Assembly (NCBI GenBank): GCA_034440615.1
Contig: JAOTOM010005096.1
Coordinates: forward strand, 124,001-188,000
Length of the DNA stretch: 64,000 bases
Direction of reading: 5' to 3'
Origin: Ashinkailepas kermadecensis
Taxonomy: Eukaryota > Arthropoda > Thecostraca > Neolepadidae
Notes under the pieces: generated by a model
What the model was told of the DNA's origin: nothing
What the model saw: the letters and a program-made list of their open reading frames with translations, nothing else
The model's database searches: none
Made by a program: the position numbers and the translations under genes
Shown here: piece after piece, positions 55,920 to 64,000 of the stretch
How positions within the stretch are numbered: position 1 is the stretch's first letter
How the letters are laid out: every line of letters starts with the position of its first letter

Positions 55920-57931
55920 GGTCCTAAAGTTGTTTTGGGGGCCCCAGCTTGTTGGGGCCCCAGAGTGATTATCCATGTCCAGATTGTGTTTCGTTTCAAC
56001 GGTTTCATTTGTTTTGGTCGCAATGAGACCGTTGAGGCACGGTACGACCTGCCATGCCCCTAGCATAATTTTGATGGTCCGGGCGTGACTTTTTGGTACC
56101 CCGGGCTCAGCATGATTTTCAGGGGCCCCGGTCGGATCTTTTGGAGCCGATATCGTGAGTTTCAAGTACCCCGGCACGACTCCTGCTATTTATCAGGGGC
56201 TTCTTCTTGCAAATTATAGGCCTCCTCTCGCGTTTTAAGAGTCTCGTCTCATTTCCCGGAGCCTGTTTACCGGTTTTTGATGCATCCTCGTGTGTCGTAC
56301 CCTCCTCCATATTAAATGGTCCTCCTCTCCCGTCTTGGAGGGCCTCCTCTTACATTCTGGTCCCCTTAAGATGGCATGGGGCTTCCTCTCATGTTCCAAG
56401 GGCATTCTCTGCCAAATTAGGGGCCTCCTACCACGCCTCGTGGGCCTCCTCCTTTGGTCCTGGCAAAGCCTTACCGGTCTTGAGGGGATCTTCAATTTTT
56501 GAAACCTCACGTCCTTCTATACCTGCTACCACTCCGATCTCAAGGGCCTCCTCTCATTTCCTGGGAACTCCGTCCGGTCTTCGGGGCCTCATTCGATCCT
56601 GGAGACCTCCTACTCCTTCTTGAGGGACTTCTCTCGAGTCCGGCATGGGTCTCCTTTTCTTTTCTAGAGGCCTTCGTTTTCAAATTAGGGGCCTACTCTC
56701 ACGTCTTGTGGGGCCTCCTGCTCTGCGTGTTGATTCTATCTTTGCTCATCTTAAAGGTAGCCTCTTTTCTCATGGTGGACTCCTCTTCTCTCCCAGGGAC
56801 CTCCTCTTCCAAATTACAGGCAACCTTTCCTATCTCAGTAGCCTTGTCATTTCCTGGGGACCTTCTTGCCCGTCTTGGAGCCTTCTTTTTCGCCTGGCAG
56901 CCATCTCTCTTACCAAATTGCCTTTATCTCCTATTTTAGGGGCCTCCTCGTTCATCATGAGATCTCATTTCAAATTTTGTGCCGTCCTCTTCCGAATTAG
57001 GTGTCTCCTGACACGTCTCTGATCATCCCATTCTATCTTGGTGGAACCTTACCCGTTTGGGGGCCTGCTTTTGCGTCTCCGAAACCTCATCTCATATCCA
57101 CTGGCTTTCTCTTCCGTCTTAGGGCCTCCTCTCATTTTCTGGGGCCTCCCTTCCCATATTGGGGCATCCTTTGCAATCCTGGGGGCCTCCATGCCAATTT
57201 TGGGCACTCACTTTATTTATGTGGCCTCCTATCTAGGCCTCCTAGTTTCCCTTTGGCCTATCTAGGTCCTAGGACCTCTTTGTCAAAATTGTCCTCCTTT
57301 GCAAATCTTTTTCCTCCTCTCACGTCTTGGAGGCCTCCTCATCTGCGCTTGGAGCCTCATTATCCTCTTAGCAGTGTGCTTTTGTGTCCTAGTCATAAAT
57401 CTGCTTTCCTAGGATCCTCCTCTTCCAAAATATGGGCTTCATCTGGCTAGTCTCAGTCGCCTTCTCTTATTCTTGCAGAGACCTTCTTAACAATCTTGGG
57501 GCCCCCTCTTGCGTCCGGAGAAATCTCTCCTATAATATGTCTATTGTAGGGGCCTCCTCTTCCATTCTGGGGGCCTCGTTTTCCAAATTAACAATATCCT
57601 GCCACCCATCGGAAGACTTCTCTCCTAACCTGGGTGACTTCTTGCCCGTCCCGGTGCCATCCTTTTCGTCCTTGGGGCCTCCTCCCAAGCTCTGTCCGAC
57701 GTCTATTATAGAGATCTGATTATATTTCCTGGGGGGGTCTCGTTGCCAGTCTTGGGACCTCCTTGACAGCATGATCTTCTGTCCCATCAGCCTCCTTGCT
57801 CACCTTTTTTCCTGTACATTTCCGGATAGGGGCCTCCTCAATATTTCCGGGGGCGGCGCCCCCACCCTAGTTTCACGGCGGGGGCGACTGTCCCATCTGC
57901 CTCCCCCCTCCCCCCGGTGGCGACGCCCCTG
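55920..57931 (-). mobile_element. Large inverted repeat, left arm
   Basis: Read from its inner end (57931, minus strand) it starts CAGGGGCGTCGCCACCGG, has a G-run and a GGGGGCGCCGCCCCC-like palindrome, then degenerate units of about 30 bp with GGGGCC(T/C)C cores. The plus strand is pyrimidine-rich. It aligns along its whole length, with gaps, to the reverse complement of 59744-62640. Landmarks in both arms: ATCCGGA(A)AATG near the end, GGGTGGCAGGATATT, CCATATTTTGGAAGAGGAGG, CAAATTATAGGCCTCC, ATAATCATCATG-like and GATTATCCATGTCCAGATTG. Open frames through it are not codon-like. Its outer end is truncated at 55920. Confidence 0.8.
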
Positions 57932-59743
57932 CCTACCTTGCAATGTGTTAGGGTGATCGCTGAAGGATAGTCGGTTGTCCAAATGGCGTCAAAGAAATGG
58001 CGCCACTCCTGACAAGTGCCACCTCTCATGACAATTCCTGGATCCACCCCTGATCACAGCATTGTTCTCCCGCGGTTAGGAACTTCGGCTGGTTATAAAA
58101 TCGTGCGCTTTTATGTGTGGCTTGTGTTGCAAATTTGACAACTTTCGTTGAAACATTAAGAAGAAAGCGGGTGACTTGAAAAAAAAAGTTATATGTTTGA
58201 TATGTCCGGAACAGAAATATTGCAGTGTAAATTAAAAGCCAGCAATGAGAGCGCCGTCCGAGCAGGTTATGACGGATTTATTGGGGGAGCTACTAGTCAA
58301 ATAGGATATGAGTGCCTCCTATCACAATGGCTGCAAACAAAAAGAGATTTCCTCTTCATATTACGATATTATACTCAGTCATTGTACACATACACCGACC
58401 TGCGACACCATCGAATTTAATCATGTTTATAAACTTTCTGATACCGCACGGCAAGCCCTGGCGGATGGCGCCAACTTGATGCAAATTGAAGCCATAGCGA
58501 CGAAGCGCGAGGACCTCGACAAATTCTAACTAACCTTTGACCTTGATGTTTGACTGTGACATGTCCCGGTTTTAAATGTCACTGGAAGGTTGACCACGGG
58601 CTTGATACAATGTTTGGCTAGTTTTGGGAGAAGACGAGGGCACGTGAGGTGACCGAAGAGATGAGTTCGACCTTTGATCTTGAAAATTAATTTGAGTTCT
58701 GAACAGTTCTAGAGAATCTCATGGCACGTCGAATGATGCCCACTCTATGATAATTGAGGCTATAGCGACGAAGCGGAGGAGTTATACAAAAATTAAACTC
58801 ACCTCCGACCTTGCGGTTTGACATTGACATGTTCCGATTTGAAGCATAGCATAACAAGCAACAAGGTCAAGGTGGGGTTCGTGATTTTATGGTCGAAAAC
58901 AATTTGCGACCCTGTGGGATAAATATAACCGCCTAATACGAAATCAGCAAACGCAAGTATCCTAAAACAAGCTTTAACCCACATTGACCCATATGCCTGT
59001 GTTGACCTCTGCTCTCCAGTCAGCAAAGGTAAGATCAGTTCACCGAACGTGGCCGAATCTGCTCATAGGGACTGTGGGTGCTGAACTCGAATTTAGCGTA
59101 CATTGTTACCCTCTAATGATCTCCAGTATGCGTTTGGAATCCCAACACCACATATTGACCCTCCCTGACTTGATCTGATCTGCACCGGATCACGTGAGTG
59201 GATAATGCCACCCCTCGATTGACTTCAAGTTGAGAAGAAAAAAAAAAACATGGTGATATTTATTTCATACGGGAATCCCGCATGGATTGCAGTATATTTC
59301 GATTGAACTTCGAAAGCGCGAAATCTGGCCGAAATCTGGCCGGAACAGGTTCCCGAAGAATAGTCTCAGTAATATGACCTGACATAACAAATTTTACACC
59401 AAGCGTTCCGCAATAAATGATCGAAGGTGTGAGCATGATTTGGACTCGCCACCCCCTCCATTTACATGCCATTGACGAAAATCTTGGGAGTTTGCAATCC
59501 CGTAGGCGGCACCGAAAGTGGAAAAATGACGAAATCATACATCGGTTAGGCATCGCCCGTGAATTACATTTCGCCACGTTCTCCAGCACAAGGCCGTTCT
59601 ACCCCTAAATAATTTCCAAGTGGAGAAAGCGAACCGCATGCGACGATAGCCAGCGTGAATGTGCATTCCTGGGCCACGTGAGCGTCCCTCATGAAATGTA
59701 GGCACATATTTCGCGACGGAGTGGATAGACACCGACATACACA
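57932..59743. other. Spacer between the inverted arms
   Basis: 1.8 kb without a recognised gene. Next to the left arm is a second, different terminus-like motif (minus strand from 58053, related to 41353). A tandem duplication lies at 58475-58860. The only other open frames (58193-58529) lack motifs. Confidence 0.5.
58475..58860 (+). repeat. Diverged two-copy duplication with about 275-bp period
   Basis: TTGAAGCCATAGCGACGAAG, ACCTTTGACCTTG and TTTGACTGTGACATGT recur as TTGAGGCTATAGCGACGAAG, ACCTCCGACCTTG and TTTGACATTGACATGT. Old duplication. Confidence 0.7.
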
Positions 59744-62640
59744 CAAGGGCGTCGCCACCGGGGGGGGCAGGGGGCAGTCGCCCCCCCTGCCGTGAAACTG
59801 GGGGCGCCGCCCCCTCCCCTGAAATTTGAGGAGGCCCCTATCCGCAAATGAACAGCAAAAAAGGTGAGCAAGGAGGCCGACGGGACAGATGATCATGCTG
59901 TCAATGAGGCCTCAAGACTGACGAGGCCCCCAGGAAATATAATCATGTCTCTATAAGAGACGTAGAACAGAGATTGGGAGGAGGCCCCCAGGACGAAAAG
60001 GAGGTCCCATGACGAAAATGAGGCCCCATGACGAAAAGGAGGTCCCAAGACGTAGAATAGAGATTGGGAGGAGGCCCCCAGGACGAAAAGGAGGCCCCCA
60101 GGATGAAAGGAGGCCCCTAAGACGTAGAACAGAGATTGGGAGGTGGCCCCCATGACGAAAAGGAGGCCCCCCAGGACGAAAAGGAGGCCCCCAGGACGAA
60201 AGGGAGACCCCTAAAACGTAGAACAGAGATTGGGAGGTGGCCCCCAGGACGAAAGGGAGGCTCCCAGGACGAAAAGGATGCCCCAGGACGCAAATGAGGC
60301 CCCCAAGACGTAGAACAGAGATTGGGAGGAGGCCCCCAGGAATAAAAGGAGGCCCCCAGGACTAAAAGGAGGCCCCAGAACGAATAGGATGCACCCAAGG
60401 ACGAAAAGGAGGCCCCACGACGTAGAACAGAGATTGAGAGGAGGCCCCCCAGGACGAAAGACGCAGTCGATGCGCCCCCAAACTCCAACAACCAACCAAC
60501 CAACCCCAGGACGAAAAGGATGCACCAAAGGACGAAAAGGATGCCCCCAAGACGTAGAACAGAGATTGGGATGAGATCCCCAGGACGAAAAGGAGGCCCC
60601 CAGAACGAAAAGGAGGCCCCCAGGACGAAAAGGATGCCCCTAAGACGTATAACAGAGATTGTGAGGTGGCCCCAGGACGAAAAGGAGGCCCCCAGGACGA
60701 AAAGGAGGCCCCAGAACGCAAAGGAAGCCCCCCCCACCCCAAGACGTAGAACAGAGATTGGGAGGAGGCCCCCGGGACTAAAAAGGAGGCCCCAGGACGA
60801 AAAGGAGGCCCCCAGAACGAAAAGGATGCACCCAAGGACGAAAAGGAGGCCTCTTGGACGTAGAACAGAGATTGGAAGGTAGCCCCCAGGACGAAAAGGA
60901 GGCCCAAGGACGAAAAGGAGACCTCAGCACGAAAAGGAGGCCCTCAGGACTGAAAGGATGCCACCGAGACGGGCAAGAAGCCACCCAGGTTAGACGAAAA
61001 GGCTTCCGATGGGTGGCAGGATATTCTTAAGTTGGAAAACGATGCCCCCAAGACGGAAAAGGATGCCCCTGCAATATAAAATTAAGACCTGATAGGTGAT
61101 ATTTCTCCGGACGCAATAGGGGCCCCAAGATGGGTAAGAAGGTCTCCGCAGGAATGAGAGAAGGCCACCGAGACCAGCCAGATGAGGCCCATATTTTGGA
61201 AGAGGAGGAACCTGGAAGAGAAGATCTAGGACTAGGACGCAAAAGCACCCTGCTAAGAGGGTAATGAGGCTCCAAACACAGATAAGGAGGCCCCTAATTT
61301 GAAAAAGGAGTCACCTAGGAGAGGGTAGGAGTCCCCAGAAATCAAGAGAGTGTCAAAAATGGCACGGAGGCAACCAGGAATGCAAAGGAGGCCCTGACAC
61401 CGGAAGGAGGCTCCAGAATATGAGAGGAGGCCCTAAGACGGAAAATGAAGCCATTGGATATGAGATGAGGTTTCGGAGACGAAAAAGCAGGCCCCAAACG
61501 GGTGAGGTTCCACCGAGATAGAAAAGGATGATCCAGAGACGTGGCAGGAGGCACCCAATTCGGAAGAGAACGACACAAGATTGGAAATGAGACCCCATGA
61601 TGAACGAGGAGGCCCCTAAAATAGGAGAGAAAGGCCATTGGATAAGAGAGATGGCTCCCAGGCGGAAAAGAAGGCTCGATGACGGCTTAGAAGGTCCACG
61701 GGAAATAACAAGGCCACTAAGACAGGAAAGGTTGCCAGTAATTTGGCAGAGGAGGCGCCTGGGAGAGAAGAGGAGTCCACGAGGAGATAAGAGACCAACC
61801 CTAAGATGGGTAAAGATCGAATCCAGAGCGCAGAGCAGGAGAACGCACAGCAGGAGGCCCCCAAGACGTGAGAGGAGGCCCCTAATTTGAAGAAAAAAAA
61901 GAAGGCCTCTAGAAGAGACATGAGGCACCTGCCGGATTCGAGAGGGGTCCCTCAAGAAGGAGTAGGTCTCCAGGACCAAATGAGGCCCCGAAGACCGGAA
62001 AGAGTTCCCAGGAAATGAGAGGAGGCCCTTAAGATGGGAGTGGTAGCAGGTATGGAAGGAGGTGAGGTTTCCAAAATTGAAGATCCCTCAAGACGGGTAA
62101 GGTTTTTCCAGGATAAAGGAGGAGCCATACGAGGCGTGGCAGGAGGCTCCTAATTTGGCAGAGAATGCCCCTCGAAGGTGAGAGGAAGCCCCATGCCACG
62201 TTAAACGGGACCCAGAATGCAAGAGGAGGCCCTCCAAGACGGGAGAGGAGGACCATTGAATATGGAGGAGGGTAGGACACACAAGGAGACATCGAAAACC
62301 GGTAAAAAGGCTCTAGGAAATGAGACGAGACCCTTAAGACGCGACAGGAGGCCTATAATTTGCAAGAAGAAACCCCTAAGAAATAGTAAGAGTCGTGTCT
62401 GGGTATTTTAAAATCAGGATATGGGCCCCAAAAGATCCGTCCGGGGTCCCCGAAAATTACGCTGAGCCTGAGGTATCAAAAACTCACGCCCGGACCACGA
62501 AAATCATGCCAGGGGCACGACAGGTCGTACCGTGCCCCAACAGTCTCATTGGGACCACAACAAATGAAGCCGGAGCAACGAAAAACAATCTGGACATGGA
62601 TAATCACTTTGGGGGCCCAACAATGACGTCAAAAGCCTCC
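59744..62640 (+). mobile_element. Large inverted repeat, right arm
   Basis: It starts CAAGGGCGTCGCCACCGGGG at its inner end. The plus strand is purine-rich, with units such as GGAGGCCCCCAGGACGAAAA. It carries the same order of landmarks as the left arm in opposite orientation. It is longer than the left arm by about 0.9 kb because of an amplified block (59945-60890). The homology to the left arm ends near 62640, but the periodic sequence continues to the window edge. Confidence 0.8.
59945..60890 (+). repeat. Amplified block in right arm (ten GACGTAGAACAGAGATTGGG motifs)
   Basis: GACGTAGAACAGAGATTGGG occurs about ten times (near 59949, 60050, 60121, 60217, 60308, 60418, 60554, 60644, 60743, 60859), each followed by two to four GGAGGCCCCCAGGACGAAAA units. 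The left arm has a single related site (near 57690). One unit is interrupted by a CCAACCAACCAACC stretch at 60485-60505. Confidence 0.92.
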
Positions 62641-64000
62641 AAAACGCATTGGACCCCCAAAAAGTGTCGAGGCCGCTACAGCTCGCGCTAGGGATCCAAG
62701 AAAATGACGTCGGGGCCCAAAAGATCACATTGGACTAAAAAAAAGTGGCGTCGCAGCCCTTGAAAATCACACTGGAGGCTCAGAAGGTCGCGCCGTGGCC
62801 GCAAAAGTTGCAGCTGCCCTAAAAATCAATCTTAACCGGAATGTCACTCCGGGACAAAAAAAAACTCCTTCAGTGGCCGCAGTGCCATATCAAAGGGGCA
62901 AATTCCCCCTCCATCCTGAGAGGGATAAGCTCCCAAGAATCGTGTCGGGGCCTCAAAAATCGCGCTGGGCCACTAAAATTCGCGTCGGTCCACCAGAATT
63001 CGCGTATGGGTCTCCAAATAAATACGGCGAGCCACGGGAAACTCGTTCCGAGGCCCGAAAAATTGCGACAGGAACCGCCAAAATCTCGTTCGGGCCACAG
63101 CTAAATACAACGCGTCGCACAAACTCGAACCGGGCCACCCAAATATCGCGCTCGGGAACCACAATTCCCATCGGTAGTCCCGTCGAGGCTCTAAAAAAAT
63201 TGCCGTCTAGGGCCACACGTAAGCCGTGTGACCACAAACGCCGTATCGGTATCCGAAAAAAATCAAGCTGGAGCCCTCCAAAATAAGGATGGATTCCAAC
63301 AACTAAATGCCCAGGTTAAAAAAATTGCTCTGGAGCACCGAACATATTATCAGATGCCTTCACAAATTGCGTACGGCACCGAAAAACAAACCGGATCTCG
63401 AACAATCGAGGTGGGATACAAAAACATGGCGCGAAGGACTCGAGAAATCAGGCCGGGATTCGGACTTTAAAAAAAAATCAGAAAAGTTTCACAAAATCGT
63501 ATTGAGCCCAGAAAACTGGGGTTGGGTCTCCGGAACCACGCGACTGGGCGCGATAAGCCGCTCTGGGACCTAGAAACATCGTACCGACGCCCCAAAATTG
63601 TACTTGGGCCCCACAAGTGTGCGTCAGAAGCCCAAAAAAAAACACGTCGGGACCCTAAGAGCACAGCGGGGGCCGAAAATACAACTGGCCCTCCAAAGCG
63701 CACAGTCTCACAAAAACGACCGGGCCTTAACACATGCGTTGCAGCCATAAATATATATACCGGGAGGTATAAAAAATACACCGGAAGCTCTCAAGGCACA
63801 CAGGGGTCATGATAACGCACAATAGCCTGAAAAGGTGGCTGGGGCCGCAAAAGGCAACATGGTTCCAAAACAAACAAAAAGACCGGGCGCTAAATAAACA
63901 CATCGGGATCTTCGAAAACGCCCCGACACGTCAAAAAAATCCTCGGTGCACAAAAATGCAACAAACCCTAAAACGAGCAGGGGGTTCGAAAATGCTTTAG
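62641..64000 (+). repeat. Continuation of right arm: degenerate 20-30-bp repeat, AAAATCGCG(T/C)CGGGCC type
   Basis: Period of about 30 bp, tightening to about 20 bp near 62950-63010, with cores such as AAAATCGCGCTGGGCCAC, AAAATTCGCGTCGGTCC and AAAATCACACTGGAGGC. No left-arm counterpart is in the window. It runs off the edge. Open frames at 62795-63286 are by-products. Confidence 0.8.

Noticed and set aside
56207..57450. Leu/Ser-rich frames in the left arm, with similar frames at 59893-61979 on the minus strand in the right arm
   Set aside because: The resemblance between arms follows from DNA homology. Subrepeats are not multiples of three and frames break at each indel, so selection for protein is not visible.

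Overview
This window reads as non-coding, transposon- and satellite-rich nuclear DNA of a metazoan, most likely an invertebrate. The evidence is I/Jockey-superfamily LINE remnants (gag-like ORF1, endonuclease, reverse transcriptase, RNase H), Penelope-like element (PLE) remains including a GIY-YIG endonuclease, a decayed Tc1/mariner-type transposase, tRNA-headed SINE-like sequences, many micro- and minisatellites, and a few GC-rich open stretches flanked by GT/AG splice signals. An arthropod is plausible from the LINE and PLE types, but the sequence does not settle it. No complete host gene can be supported.

Layout. 1.1-5.2 kb: a LINE copy with an intact gag-like ORF1 that overlaps the endonuclease ORF by ATGA. 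Its reverse transcriptase is missing and a (CA)n tract sits at the gap; the RNase H tail and C-terminal zinc finger follow. 5.2-10 kb: unassigned DNA with small minisatellites. 10.0-11.5 kb: a Tc1/mariner-type transposase pseudogene split by about 0.6 kb of other DNA. 12.8-18.1 kb: a GGCGCC minisatellite, smaller arrays, a giant (CT)n-(TA)n-(TC)n tract and a TATGGTCGG minisatellite. 19.6-20.6 kb: a SINE-like element beside a reverse-strand PLE reverse-transcriptase fragment. 21.7-22.4 kb: one of three copies of an unassigned repeat family built around GGACTCGACGAGTCC palindromes. 23.2-28.3 kb: three successive tandem arrays, ending in a 3-kb GC-rich palindrome-bearing satellite. 28.3-28.9 kb: a TATA-like site and a GC-rich candidate exon on the minus strand.

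29.1-30.8 kb: a decayed PLE insertion with inverted terminal repeats and a perfect 11-bp target-site duplication. It interrupts another repeat whose uninterrupted relative lies at 33.4 kb. 31-46 kb: mostly unassigned DNA with many short arrays, a second PLE 3' end at 39 kb, and a transposon-terminus-like motif at 41.35 kb. 46.15-51.2 kb: a second LINE copy that keeps recognisable endonuclease, RT (FLDL..AYD and YADD) and RNase H but is broken by stops and frameshifts. 52-53 kb: two candidate exons on opposite strands. The minus-strand one ends at a splice donor that has been duplicated six times in a 63-bp tandem array. 55.9-64 kb: a very large inverted repeat. Its arms start with the same CAGGGGCGTCGCC-like terminus, are built of degenerate roughly 30-bp GGGGCC-containing subrepeats, and face each other across 1.8 kb. 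This is the most unusual structure here and I cannot assign it to a described family.

The elements do not form a pathway. What links them is mobile-element turnover: insertion of one repeat into another, seeding of microsatellites inside LINE bodies, and inverted duplication. Domain calls come from motif recognition by eye. Boundaries of repeats are approximate to tens of bases unless stated.
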